DNA of 64,000 nucleotides from Dipylidium caninum (Eukaryota; Platyhelminthes; Cestoda; Cyclophyllidea; Dipylidiidae), in NCBI GenBank assembly GCA_017562135.1, contig QEYB01000282.1:1011501-1075500 (forward strand), written 5' to 3'. The notes below the pieces were generated by a model. The model did no database searches. It was not told the origin of the DNA and saw only the letters and a list, made by a program, of their open reading frames with translations. The translations under genes and the position numbers were made by a program. Shown here one piece after another: positions 23,501-36,577 of this stretch. How positions within the stretch are numbered: position 1 is the first letter of the stretch; every line of letters starts with the position of its first letter.

Positions 23501-26500
23501 ACCCTCTTTGGAGTGGTGTTTACAGGTGAATGTAAACTTTGGCCATCCTCAATGCTGGACATTTACCATCATCAGGTGAGTTTTACATCTACCAGTGGGA
23601 CGTTTTCGCTCAATTCGTGCATCGCTACAATCCTGCTGTTTACTACACGGTGGCCAGACTTGTCACCTCCTCTCGCTCTCTACACTCTCTTCAGCACGTC
23701 AATGTCATTGTCGTAAAGGGTTGTCTAGTAAAGTGAAGCCAACTGTCTGTGCCAAAGTGATGAAGCAGCCTTCCAGTGCTCAGTTGAACAATTTCAGCCT
23801 CAGGCTCATCATCCTCACCGTCAGCTCTCCAAAAAGCGGTACTGGCACGTCCAGGAGAATTTCCTGTGGCTCTTATGTCATCCAACATTTGCAGGAGACA
23901 TTAAGAAAAGCTGAAGCATATTTTAACACTGACGCGAGTTTACGTGTCGACTGTTCAGGCATGAAAGGATTGAATTGGCAATGGGTTTATAGAATTCCAC
24001 TGAGGGATTCCTATCTCTTCTCTCGCCGTCCCATTAAGTAATTAACTTGCCAGGGTCCACTGTCGCCTCCACACGGTGGCCATAATCTGCCTCCACAAAA
24101 TTGAAAGCAAGCAATAAAACCCCAACTCTAAATAACGCCGAAAATAGCTTAAGGTAAGGCATCTGAAGGAACAAAAAATATCCAATGAGCGACTCTAAAC
24201 CATCACTCCTCGGTCTACCAATAAAAACAGCTTTTGTGACAGTTGGACCAAAATCGTTGTAGCTTTAGCTACCTGAAGAAGGCGGAGGAAAAGTGGCAGC
24301 CACAGTCACTTTAAGCATTCTCTCGACGTTGCAAACGTCCCAGGGAAAGTTGGGACGATTCACTTTGCCGTCTGGGTGTCCGGATTTATTTCATAAGACA
24401 TAGGAAAGGCAATTAGTAAGCCGCGTGACAATTGGGGGTTCTACACCGAACAACTGTTCCACCTTTCATCTAACATTTTCGGATGGTACAAGAATAGTCT
24501 GTAGAATCGACAGTAAAAGAGGCACCTCAATGAATTTTTTTTGCACCAGTCGGCGGCGGCGGCGGCAGTAATTGGCAGATCCCGAGATAAACGAAAACAC
24601 CCCAGGCTGGGCGTAATTGCGTTCTATCCCCCTGTCCTGTGACGTCAGTTTTTAACACAGACGGTCTAACCGGAATGGGACAAATTTCAAAAAGCACAAG
24701 AAAATCATTGGCATTTATACAGGCCTAAAGTCGGCCAAGGGCTCGATTTTCAAAAAAGGAATATCCAATCACTCCTGAGAAGTAGACAATCAATTGACTT
24801 CGACACCTCCAAGATTACAACAAATAAATAACGAAATGTCATAATTTGCAGATTTGTCTACGTCCTACATTCGCCTGCCAAAAGGATAAAATTGCAGCTG
24901 CTGTGCCCATGCCAAAAGTTAGATGAATTCTTCCCATCATTTCTTCAATACCCCGTGATAGAAAAGACCGTATAAAAAACCCAATTTTGTGTTATGCGCA
25001 AAACTCCACTCAGCGATAAGGTTCTGATTTATCTCCTCTTGAATGAAATGCGAAAATCGTATGTCAATTGCGAATGTGATTCTTATCTCACAGTGTATGT
25101 TATAATTCTCCGCCGAGGTGGGTTCACAACGCAAATAGAAATACAAACACTAAAGTAAATGTTACAAATAAAACCAATGTTTCGTCCCGTTGTAACGCCA
25201 AATGCTGTGTTTAGAGTTAAGTAAAATCCTAAGCCGCCAGTGTTGTCGTGCCTTTATGAAGTATTCAATAGCCAATCAGTGAAAAGGAAAAACATTGTAT
25301 AGGAACAATTCCATTCATTTAAAATCTTCTAAACCCCAATTTTAAGCACAAACACGATTACACAAGGGGACTCTAAGTGAGTTCACAAGAAATGAAGTGA
25401 AATTAAATGTACAGCCAACGGTACAGCCAACGGCACAGAATGGGGCGCTCGAAACGGTGATTAGCATTTTTCACAGAATATCGCATACATAGTAGAGAGC
25501 TAAAACTCTAAAGTAAATACGAGTTAGTGTGAAGTAAAAATAGACGGAAAGATGAAGGATATGCAGAACAGGATCACGCAGGACCTAAAATGGGATTTGA
25601 AATCGTAAGTCAAGAAGCTTTACTGGCATATACTTCAGTAGCATGTTTAAACTACAAAGGAAAACTTTAAACTAGAAATATTGAGTGCATTCAACCCCCA
25701 CCAACACAGCAAGCTGTTATAGCTAAACTGAAGTCAGAAACAGTATAAAAAGAAAAATAAAAGACGACCGGCCAAATTATCTTGAAGAAATTACGAATTC
25801 CATGACTGTCGTAGCAATATACAATCACAGTGACAGCAATGAAGTTGTCACTTTTATTAAGCCTTAACCAGGCAGGAATGAGCGGATGTCAAACAAATAT
25901 CTTAAATACATAATCGAGGATCACCACAAGAATACATCCTTGCCAAACCAGATGCACTCAAATAGCACGACAAATAAATAAGGGGTAACGAGAGGGTGGG
26001 TACCGTAGAGTCTGCGAGACTGAGGAGAATCCAACAGCCGATCGGATTCAAGATAATCACTCAACGGGGAGCCAATTCTGTAAGGTGATGAAAAACAGTC
26101 AACGGAAATAAGGGGAATAATGCAAGCTGAATGAACAGTTATAAGAAAAAAAGACAAATCCCACATTGTGTAACAGCGACATCTCTTCATATATCTAACA
26201 GGTATAACTGCAAAGGGAGGGCGGATCTAACTAAAATGATACTTAAAAACATATGTTTGGCTAAAAGTAATTTCACGATCTCTTAGTGAATTTTAGCAAT
26301 ATAACTGAGCCAAGAGAAGCACTAAAGTTGGATTCAAGATGCGCACACACAAATATCAATAAAGCGAAGCATTATTATCAATGGCCCAACACACTTAGCA
26401 TGTAGCCTTCAGCACAATCTCTTTGATGGAAACCGAAAGTTTGTTTATAACAAAAGACCTCTGTCTCTCGACTTCAAAATTGTGGTCACAATTACTCGTA

Positions 26501-26988
26501 TTTTGATTGCTCTGCCAGGACTACCATCGCTAAAAGATGCCATACATGAGACAGGGTGCGCATTCCATGCATTTTTATCCGATGTGCACCTCATTTTATG
26601 ATGTCTTAATTGATGAACTAGCATTAGTAATTTGTACAGTATTATCTAATGGAGAAGGTGAACTTTTTCATGATTTATCTCCGAGACAAAGTTGGCCTTT
26701 GCTTTATTTTATGCAAATTCTTTTTTATATGACAAATAATGCAATAAAATAGTTACCTTTGTGAATTTGATTACTTATTCCATTAAACTGCAGACGAAAG
26801 TAACTCTAATATTATCGAGAGATGAAATCTCACGGTAAAGTTTAGTCTTATAAACCATGCGAGCATAGAATTGATCCTATAGTTTGGAGATTAATGCCTT
26901 GTTCTACGTTAAGTGGAACAAAAGTTGGATTGATAGAGAATGGAGACCGCTACCGTGTTTGACATACTGTGGCAGGGGCCAAAGCTGC
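20511..26988. other. No recognised gene; GC-to-AT transition
   Basis: Up to about 24 kb the DNA is GC-richer with fragmentary frames. Beyond 24 kb it turns AT-rich and the frames become short and sparse. Small landmarks are a (CGG)n run at about 24551-24567 and a short tandem duplication of ACAGCCAACGG near 25412-25435. A minus-strand frame at 25921-26190 has a good acceptor (TTACAG with a pyrimidine tract) near 26084-26089. It could be a 3' exon of the PTTG1IP-like gene, but this was not proved. Confidence 0.4.
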
Positions 26989-28133
26989 TTACCAAGTGAA
27001 ATAATTTATAAAAAGTATTGCTTCTATGGGGAATACCTTTCCCGATTTCATAGTTACCTTATAAAAAAAGACACACCTAATGGGACGCAAGCTGTTGTGG
27101 TATGAGATGAAGGAAGGGGTCTTGCGAGAAGTAGGATCGGAGGTGGTTGCGCTGTAACTAACGCGGCTGTGGCGACGGCGATGGAAGATGATGAGGGCGC
27201 AGACACAAAGAAGGATAAGGAGGCCTATGAAGACGAAGATTGCGATCGCAAGGGCGAGAAAATAAGCGTAGGAAAGACGGCATGTGTACCAGAAGTGAGT
27301 GGATAGGTTCGGGGGACAGGTAGACCACGATATTATACCCAGTCGGGCCACTGGGAATTCCAGGCACTTGCCTGTCGATTGGCAGTACACACACTATGAA
27401 CGCATTAAAAAATATACAATAAATTAATCAAACATAAAGCCGTTTCAATCCGATCCTAAACAAGTAATAACAAGGATATAAATGAAGAGCTCCCTTATAA
27501 AGTTCGGATCTTGCCTACACTAAGGAGAAAAAAAATTGTAGTTTTACTTAACTGTATATACAAATCCTTACATGCAACCAAGTAGACAAAGTTGGCCTGA
27601 AATCATATTCTTTTTTGTCAGCATACACAAAATATGAGCTAAAGGCTTTTGGCGTGGATATATAAACGGTTCAACAACGTGGTAACACACTTTAGGCTTC
27701 TTCCAAGGTGCGAAAACGCATATTTGGAGGGCGTCTATGCTGCAAAGTATGCCGTAATAAAGTTAAGGGTTTGAAGTTTTATCTGTCAGACAGTAAAAAA
27801 ATGTCGAAAAGCCCCAAGGATGTCAGAGCACTTTTTAAAAAACCATCAACAATAATATTCGCAAAATGATGGATTTAACTACTATGCCTGATGACAAGAC
27901 CTTCAATCAAAGCTCGCAAGTCTTTGTTTTGAAATAAGTAGCCGAAAGAGAACAAAATTTAACTAAATAGTTCTGTTCGGCTGACGCTGGATAATCGGTA
28001 TAAATAGGACCAACGCCCAACGGGACTGAACTCACAGATGTGTTAGCCAAACACTGTTCACATCCTAAACTTCTACCGCAAGGAAGTACGCGTAAAACAT
28101 CGCGAGAAGTCATCGACAATAGTCTTCAACAGC
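26989..28133 (-). CDS. PTTG1IP-like single-pass membrane protein (partial model)
   Basis: Two minus-strand exons are visible. Exon a (28133-28036) ends with GCEQCLANTS and a GTGAGT donor. Exon b begins at 27393 after TTCATAG and joins in phase 0 to read SCVYCQSTGKCLEFP. It continues with a second cysteine pair, a long transmembrane segment (YFLALAIAIFVFIGLLILL and on) and a basic HRRRH stop-transfer. The cysteine spacing matches the PSI-like domain of pituitary tumour-transforming 1 interacting protein (CEECLKNVSCLWC...CxDYP). Seen directly: the motif and the topology. The signal-peptide exon was not found, and no coding 5' end was recognised above 28133. The 3' end is uncertain: the frame runs to a stop at 26989, but donors at CGC|GTTAGT (exon end 27163) or AAG|GTAACT (exon end about 27055) may lead to further exons. 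In animals the family is a type I glycoprotein of endomembranes and plasma membrane. Confidence 0.6.
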
Positions 28134-29850
28134 AAAATGCCCACAAACGTAAGTCACCCGCCCAATCACCGTATTACAAAAGTTTTTCTGGTTGAGATTA
28201 GGCAAATAACGGTTAGGAAAGACTAGAGTTAGCAAGAATTGTATCTTATGATTTTTGAGAGTAGTGGGACACGTATACGCACCAAATGAGGGGACTTATT
28301 ATATTCGTTATAAATTTCAATAATAAAACGATTAAAGGGAGTTCTTGAAGGGATTAATTGTAGATATTTATAGATAAACGTATGCATACAAACAATTGTG
28401 TATCGCTTCGTTATCTTCCATTTAGGTAGCGTGATGAAATGAAGATCTCCAAAATAATGAACGTCATCTGTCGATGAGCGAATTCAGAAGTGTGCCCAAA
28501 TTCATTAATACAATAATATGGCGCGCGTTATTTCGTCGCAGAGCTGGAATCAAAGGTAAAAGTGAGGGATTAATGAACCTCGACCAGTTAATAACTCGTA
28601 ATAAGCGTTATTGTATCAAAAATAAAAACTGGGGATTTTGTCGCCGGCACTCAAAAATTTCACCGGGCAGCTTAAACGCGCTGTGCCGCCCGTAACTCAC
28701 ATAACTTCGTAACATGTCCAGTTTCACTTCATACCGCGCTTTGCAGTTTGAGCTGCTTATTACAGGATTTAATTCATTGAATACTTCGTTCTCCAATAGT
28801 TTCGTTGAGCTAATTATAAGATAATTCAAATCAAACCTAATTACTGCGAAAGGGGGATACATGTGAGAGCCCAAATATTAAGGGCCTTCTCCTATTTGCC
28901 GCAACCCTGTCTGTTAGCTAAAATAATTTGCCACATCATTACGGTGAAGATCAGTGATGAATGAGCTAAGCTCAATGAACCGGATTGCATGGGAATAAGA
29001 CAATGTCGTCACTATACCTGGGCAGCAACAAGCTCTCATCTGCTGTAGTTTGCCCTTCCAAAATTAGTTTAACCAACTTTAGATCGTGTCTTTTACACCT
29101 GCTTAACCTGTTGTAGGAATTGATAGTTTCACTGGTCTACCATAAGACAAGTATGATAGTTAAGTTAAACTCCATTAACTGTACTTCCTTTTGCGTTACA
29201 ATTTTTATTCTCAAAGTTTTCATTCAGTGCTTAAATATATTGTACAATTTTAGATGGGATCACAAATGACTTAGTCTTGTTTTATTGCCCCAACTAATTA
29301 GATTCTTCACAATATGAGAAGGGTATTTTGAGTGGCTATTCCTCCTGGAACCGAGGTGCCCGTTTTCACTCTTCGGTGCTGCTGTTCTGTTCGTACCGGT
29401 TGCCCAATTTACTCGCTTTTCTTACCACTTATTTGATCCATTTCATAAGATGGTTTGGATGTTGCTGTTGCAAGATAGTTCATCGAAAGTCTTCTTTGGG
29501 TTAAATGCCTTCTAGTAGCGCCATAGTTTCCTATTTCTTGACGCCCAAATTTGATAGGCTATTGGAGTATCAACAGGCAAATTCGTCTCTGGACCGCCAC
29601 ATTTTTGTTGCACTTTGTTCAGACTGTGCCTCATTTTTTCTATAGTCCTGAATCAATTTTTAAGCTCTTAGTGTATATTTACGGCCTTATACCTTAATTT
29701 TACCTCAACTTCTCGGTCTGTTCATCCTACTTCCTCCCAAACAGCTTTTTAAACTTTTGTCCTAACCACCGTCATTTCTCTTCAATTTAATAATTTGCGA
29801 TTGTTTTTCCTTCTAGAACCAGTAACCTTTTCGTTCCATTCATCAGATAA
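28134..29850. other. Intergenic AT-rich DNA between divergent genes
   Basis: It separates the minus-strand PTTG1IP-like gene from the plus-strand LIS1 gene, so it should hold both promoters and any untranslated first exons. No convincing signal-peptide exon, core promoter or repeat copy was recognised by eye. Confidence 0.4.
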
Positions 29851-32800
29851 ATGGTGTTATCAGAACGTCAACGAGACGAACTGTATGCTTACATATTGAT
29901 TTTACTCGAAAAACCGTTTTAGAAACCAAGCAATTGCTGACTATCTTCGTTCTAACGGCTACGAACATGCTTTGTCTGAGTTTAAGAAGGAAGCCAGTTT
30001 GGTATGCTCTTTGATTTACTTTATTAATATGCACTTCTAGAATTCAAACATTGAAAACAAATTCGCTGGGTTGTTAGAAAAGAAATGGACTTCTGTTATT
30101 CGCCTTCAAATGAAGGTATATCCTGGATTATTTTCCAAACACCGTTTCTCATGGCATACTTTACCTAATTATACCATCAATGACGTTGTGGTTTCGGAAG
30201 TGAGAGAGGGCGATATCCTGCATTCATGTTCTTTGAGATTACCCTCGGCTAAAGTAACTTAAGGGCTAGCTTTTATCTGGTTGGGCTGTTACGAAACCGA
30301 AGGCCAGACCTCTGGGAAACAATGACATCTTTACTATTTGTAAAAATTGGATGAATATCTTCTTATTTTTTTAAAGACGGAGATGGTCTTGTCTTTATAA
30401 GAATTCACACCAGAAATGCCAGCTTTTCCGCTTGTGTGGATTTAAAATGTTCTCTATTGAATCATTGCTACATAAAACAGGATTCCTTTGTAGTAATAGA
30501 TCCTCATTTTTTGTTGGATTATTTTCCAGTCATATTGACTACTTTCCCATACTGTACAACAGGCTCCATCGCGTTTCGATATGAAATAACGAAGGTGTTT
30601 TCTGCTTTTCAGGTGATGGATCTCGAGTCTAGGTTGTCAGAGGCGGAGCGCGAGAATAAGCAACTACAAATGAGTGCAGGCTATGGACCAGTAGGTTTGG
30701 CTCCGGGTTCTGGCCTGCCTGGTCGTGGCGGTGATCGTCGTGGGGGTATCGACGCAATTCCACGTCCCCCTGCTAAGTACACTCTTACTGGACATCGATC
30801 TACTGTCACTCGGGTCAAATTTCATCCCCATTATAATGTCTTCGTTTCCTCTAGCGAGGACGCTACTATTAAGGTCAGTTTAAGTGTGTTTCAGGAATTA
30901 TTGAACTGCTTTTATGGCCTTTTTGTATAAGTGTGGAAATTGGTGTCCTCGAGCTGGAGGAAGTCAGTGCTGGCTAGAAAGAAAGTTTTCTGTTAGGATG
31001 TCAAGGAAAATTTGGCAAACCTGTTTCTATAGTACTGTATCTTATGGTTGTTAGTGGTCGTAGCTCTTTTCGAACCTTATGGCCAAACCATGCAATCTTA
31101 TAAAGGGTCGCTAAAACATCTCTAATTTATTCGAAATTTGTAGTCAGGTTGAGGTTTTGTTGTTTTTCTTTTTCTATGCTTTAACTCTTCCAATGAGCTC
31201 GACCATTTGTTGTGGGAATATTTTAGAGCTACCTCTTTCTATTTGCTTTGAAGCTTGGCTTGTCGCCAATCCCAGAAATCTGTTAGCTCGTTCTTAGTTG
31301 TTTTGAGAAATTAATTCTGTTTTCGGACTATCGTTTATATCTGAGGCGAGAACATGTTGCTGCACTTCTTGATTTAGCTCCTTAATTACTTGCCTTGTTG
31401 TCTTTATTGTTGCTGGTCCGATTGTTATTTCAAAGGGAATATTCAATTCTGCTATCGCTCTTCTCAGATTTTCCCCATTTCGGATTATTTTATACTCACG
31501 CTAACGTTTCGTAGTTGTTATGGAACAGGTGTGTTTTTTCGAAATATTGATGGCTAGGATTCTGGTGCCAGGTGGACCAATCATTTCTGGGATTTTTGTC
31601 CAGAATTAACTGTTTTCAAATCTGTAGGTCTATCACGAAATAAGGGTGTAGGATATTGAATCTTTTACGCAGCGACAAATAAGTAGATGCCTTTTATGTG
31701 TTCTTACTGATAAAGCATGTGCAGGAGATTGTCCGGTTTAAATAAATTTTATTCAGTAAATAACTGCGTCGAGAAATTTTAGACCGTTGAAACGTTTTTA
31801 GTGTCAGGTGTGGTAAACCTTACTACTGGCACCACTTGCTTGCAAGGAAACACTTACGAATTTATAGTCAAGGAATATCGGAATATAATGTAGAAGATGA
31901 AGAGTTGGATTGTTACTGGGGATATGAGTTGCCCCAGAGTTCATCTAACTTTCCGTTCAAGTAGATTTTCACCTGCCCAATTCTTCATATGCCGTTTTAT
32001 CAATATGTCTCTTAGAAATGCCGCAGAGTAAAAACTGTACCCTAACTCCTGCAAAAGATCTTTTGTAGCTTGAATTAACGCTTTGGTACTACTATTGATT
32101 AATGCGATTGCGAAATGTTATCAGCTCTGTTTAATACAATGACAAATTGTTTTTAAACGTGGCGAGTTTGAGTCATTGTTTATGTGGCCTTCGCTCAAAT
32201 TTTGTTATATGGTCTGGCTCTTGATGTGACTAATTCAAGGTAATTAATTGCGGGTTTCTGAATAGTCCTTGCTCAAATTGCATAGAAATCCCTGTCATTT
32301 GGCGCTATTTATAATAAAAATTGGTGGTAATAACAAAGTACTGGTTCTGAAGTTTGTCTAATGTTTTACGTTGGTCTGAAATAACTAGATTGCAAATAAG
32401 CATCTGATGGGTATCGTCGTTTGCTTCCATCTATAAAACGAAGAGGGGGGAGACCGAATGCTTGTTAACCATTAGTAGGACGAGTCTGTTAATCGTAAAC
32501 CGATGTAGAATATCCTATCGGTTAGCTAGTTTATTTTGCTGATTCGGAAAAGCTGACAAAATAAAAAACGGATTCATTGATGAGAGGTAATCTTAACGGT
32601 CTATATTTTTACCATGATTTATGATTGGTGTCATTCCGAGCTTTCTGTCATCTTTTGACTGTGTAATAGCGAATTCTTGCTCTAACATTTATCGCACCTG
32701 TTGCGCAAATAATCTGAATCTTCAGTCTTTCGTTACTGCAGTTTTGGTCGTCAAATTCTTTTTTTTGGGCAGGGGGGATGAATCTATCAACAACTGTGAG

Positions 32801-35732
32801 TTCCGTGGCGCAGTTCCTAAGACTCGCTGCGTTAAGCAGTTTAGGTAACGGGAAGTTTCAATAAGCCTGCTCTATTCTACCTATTGATTGGTTTGCTTCG
32901 ACATGAACGCGCTAGCGGCGATGGCTATTCCTCTCTTAAAGTCATGAGTAGGCATTGGTAAATCAAATGGACTCGAAAGGCATTTTCGGCCTCGGAGTGT
33001 ACTTTTCTCTGTTTCGACGTTTTCCCGGAGTGCCGTCTTTATGCACGTATACGTAATCAAATTATTATCCCTGGGCTGCCTTGATCCAAATGGGTAGAGG
33101 CTAGATTTATAGACTTTTTTTTCTGTAGGTATGGGACTACGAGATGGGTGAATTCGAAGCAACACTGAAAGGTCATACGGATGTGGTGCAGGATGTGGCC
33201 TTTGATCCTTCTGGCAACTTGCTCGCTTCCTGTTCAGCCGACATGCAAGTGAAGCTTTGGGACTTTACCACGTACTCATGTACCAAGACGCTTTCGGGTC
33301 ACGACCATAGTGTCTCAAGTGTCTGTTTCCTGCCCTCCGGTGACTTTCTCGTCAGCGCCAGTCGAGACAAGACAATCAAGATTTGGGAGGTTGTCACTGG
33401 GTACGGTTTCTCCCTTTCATCCCTTCACCCTGCATACCACCTTTCTTTTTATGGACTAAGACTAAATAGGTGTCTTTGTGATAAAGAGTCACAATGAGTC
33501 TTGTCTCTGTGACGTAATGGCTCTTTCTATTTCCCTTTTCCTTTTTCTCAATTGCTGTAACTTCATAGATCTGAATGCCTTGAGATAAATCGTGTTCCTC
33601 CGCTGCATAATAGCCTTATTGTCGGCCGGTTTTTTCCTAATAGATTTCAGGCATTCCTTCAGACGTTGTCTGTTTGAGTACCCGAACATGTGGCATGAGC
33701 CATACTACAAAGCAGCTATAATTAAAGCGTGATATTGTGTTGTCCTCCCAATCGTATTGCTGTGTCATCGGTGTCTACTTTGGATATCCTTAACTGTCAT
33801 CCTTCACAATAATTTAGAAACGGTTGTTCTCCATATTAGTTATTACATATTGTTTGTTCTTTTTTTATATGTTTTGAAATATTTGATTTTAGTGCCATGC
33901 TAGTGTTTAAATGCGATAAATTTCCTCTTTTTCCTTATTTTTTAAACATTTAATTGCTATTGAAGTCTGAGATAGATTATGTCTTACGGATTTGACACGA
34001 CCATTATTATTTTTAGTGTCACTCGGCTTTTGTAGTTCCGCTCTACCTATGGTTGTAAACTTATTTTCTAAGTTTTGAATTCCTAGATTAACACTCGACT
34101 CATTAACACTTTTCATCTTTGGGCAATAGTCAGTTGCTCCCATGTCTGGTTCATTGTGTACATCTGTTGGTGCTTTTTGCGTTCAGTTATTAATATTTCA
34201 TTTTGGAAGGGCATTTCGAAAAAGCCGTATTCCTTAATCGGTCGTTTTCAAGCCGTCTGTCTTTAAGAACTGGAAAAGTACTTGCCTACAGTTTTGATAG
34301 AAGGAAAGTTGGGGTGAACTGGTCCACGTTCCAGTCATTTTTTCTCTCAGCTTGGAATGCTAGCCATCTAAGCTGAGCAATTTTCTGCCCATTGAATCAT
34401 CAGGTATTGCGTGAAGACACTGACTGAGCATCGCGAGTGGATTCGGTGTGTGCGGCCGAATCCCGACGGTTCCCTACTGGCGAGTTGTTCTAACGACCAA
34501 GAAGTGCGGGTCTGGACAATGGGCGTGAGTGTTCGTGACTGCAAGGCTCTTGTGGTCCTGCATGGTCACGAGCACGTCGTGGAATGCGTGGCATGGCTGG
34601 CTCCGCCCAATCCCCAGGCCGCCAAAGCCATCGCTGCAATCACCTCAAGATGCGAAAACGGGGCTCCTCAACAACCCTCTCAGCAGATCAATGGCAGTGA
34701 TGCTGCCGCGACCGAAGGCAACGCTTCTGACGGTGCGCCTATCATCTTGGCCTCCGGAGCTCGTGACAGGCAAATCTGCATCTGGGATATCAAAGCTGCT
34801 ACTTGTCTCTTTACGCTGGTACGTTTTGCTTTCTTTGCCGTTCAGAACTCGACACCCTCCTCTTGCCGATAGTTTAAATGACGTGTGGTAGTAGGCTTTT
34901 TGTGTTCCATTTAAATATTCGGTAAGCCTGGGTTAAATAGTCTTTTCAATTGTTCTTTATTTCTTACTTAGTGTTTTCATACATATGTGTCTCTCAAATT
35001 CTTCAATTATTTACTATTTTTTATTAATCATATCTTTCGTCTTTTTTGCGGTTTAGTAGACTTGTTTGGTTCCCCCAGAGAAGACTGATTTGTCTCTAAT
35101 AATGTTGGCGTTAGGGGATTCTATAATCCTTAAAGATCGGTACTAAATTAGTTATCTCGGCTAGTGATACTTGGTATTAATGCAAATTTCTCTTCACTGT
35201 GTTGGTAGAGTCTAGGTACCGCTCTACTTGTACGGCTAGCATAACAGTCTGACTCACGTCGGTTTTCTAGCCGACGGTCTATGTAAATGACCTTGGCATC
35301 ACAGTGTGTATAACGTTTGGGGAGCATGCTCACACAAGCGTAGACGCACACGGGGCTGAGATCAATGCGACGACATTGCTACTTTACAAGAGAAGAAGGC
35401 ACACATTCGACGTTTGTGTTTTTGTATTCCAGACCGGACACGATAATTGGGTGCGTCAGCTAGTCTTCCATCCTCATGGCAATTTCCTGCTTTCGGCATC
35501 CGATGACAAGACGGTTCGTGTGTGGGACTTAAAAAATCGCCGTTGCCACAAAACTCTTGAGGCGCATTCACATTTTGTCACCACTTTAGGTAACTTGGTA
35601 CAAAGGGCTGTAAATTCTTGTGGTTTTATTTTCTTTACCATTTTTGTTGTCGTCTTAGATATTCATCGAACGGCTCCCTTCCTTATCACAGGCAGTGTTG
35701 ACCAGACCATTCGGGTGTGGGAGTGTCGTTGA
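29851..35732 (+). CDS. PAFAH1B1: LIS1 (platelet-activating factor acetylhydrolase Ib subunit, dynein regulator)
   Basis: Eight coding exons: 29851-29882, 29923-30001, 30041-30115, 30613-30873, 33129-33400, 34404-34818, 35433-35589 and 35659-35732. All have GT-AG borders, and the phases sum to 454 residues (the vertebrate protein is about 410). The N-terminus [11 protein letters not shown] and YLRSNGY is the LisH dimerisation motif. A coiled coil follows ([29 protein letters not shown]). Seven WD repeats begin at [18 protein letters not shown] and end with [13 protein letters not shown] at the stop. The family binds cytoplasmic dynein with NudE and supports nuclear positioning, mitosis and axonal transport. 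The start is fixed by the conserved N-terminus. The first two introns are only 40 and 39 bp, while the fourth is 2255 bp. About 45 extra residues rich in Ala, Gln, Asn and Ser lie in a loop at roughly residues 305-350, where vertebrate LIS1 also has a variable linker. Confidence 0.95.
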
Positions 35733-36453
35733 TACGTGTGTTAGCATTGAACTCCCCCTTTCCCCACCTTTTCGTCTCATTTGAAGTTACACCGCACCCT
35801 CGCAGATGTTCCTCCCATTCATTCCCATAACAACGAGAACAGACAACAGAGCAAAAAGAAGTATCCTCTCCTTTTAATGATTTGTGTGTTGCTACTGCTG
35901 AGTTTGTACATCACTTCGCCTCACCATTTCTCGGTTTCCGGTCTCGGGTGCACGCGCGTACGTTGATTGAGCTATCTCCAAATTTGCCCCGCTGCGCTCA
36001 AGGTTGGCTTCCATTTAACGCAAAATGATCGAAACCTACGTAGTCCACCTCTCCCTGCCTCTTTCATCATGCCCATGGTGCAGATTTTCGTGTACACTTA
36101 CGTAGCCAAAAGATTATCCTTGTATATTCTACCGTCCTTTGTCGCCAATTTTGGTTGAATTCTACTCAACTGTTACCTCCCATTTTTCCTTCACATTCTC
36201 TTTCATCCTTTGTCATATCCACTCGTACATTTCTGTGTGGGAAGAGGATGGCCCTTTTCGTCTCATGCCTCCCTATTTTCATGAGTTAATAACAGTCTCT
36301 CGTGGGTTTATGTCGTGGTGAGCCGGCGTCCTAGCATATGTGGTTATTTCGTTATAGATTTAAAATCTTACATCATCTCACCTACGCAAATTTACAGTTC
36401 TCTACTTTCACTCTGGTACATTAAGAGTTGAAAGATTGATTTGGTAAGTCATC

Positions 36454-36459
36454 TTTATT
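36454..36459 (-). terminator. Putative polyadenylation signal of GNB5
   Basis: AATAAA on the minus strand, about 120 bp past the GNB5 stop. It lies between the two convergent stop codons of LIS1 and GNB5. Confidence 0.5.
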
Positions 36460-36577
36460 CACCGACTCCAAATTCTTTTCCCGCTTGGCAATAATCTTTC
36501 ATGATACGTAAATGCAAAGACCGCGGAGAAAATGGGATGTTGCAGAAACCTCTTGATGATACATCTTCTTCGGCGCT

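Noticed and set aside
23539..23736. Plus-strand frame with aromatic-rich GEFYIYQWDVFAQF
   Set aside because: It looks protein-like for a short stretch only, has no known family and no flanking splice signals that extend it.
25921..26190. Minus-strand frame as a definite 3' exon of the PTTG1IP-like gene
   Set aside because: The acceptor is good, but phase-0 joining from either candidate donor gives a stop after six codons. It is left as a possibility only.
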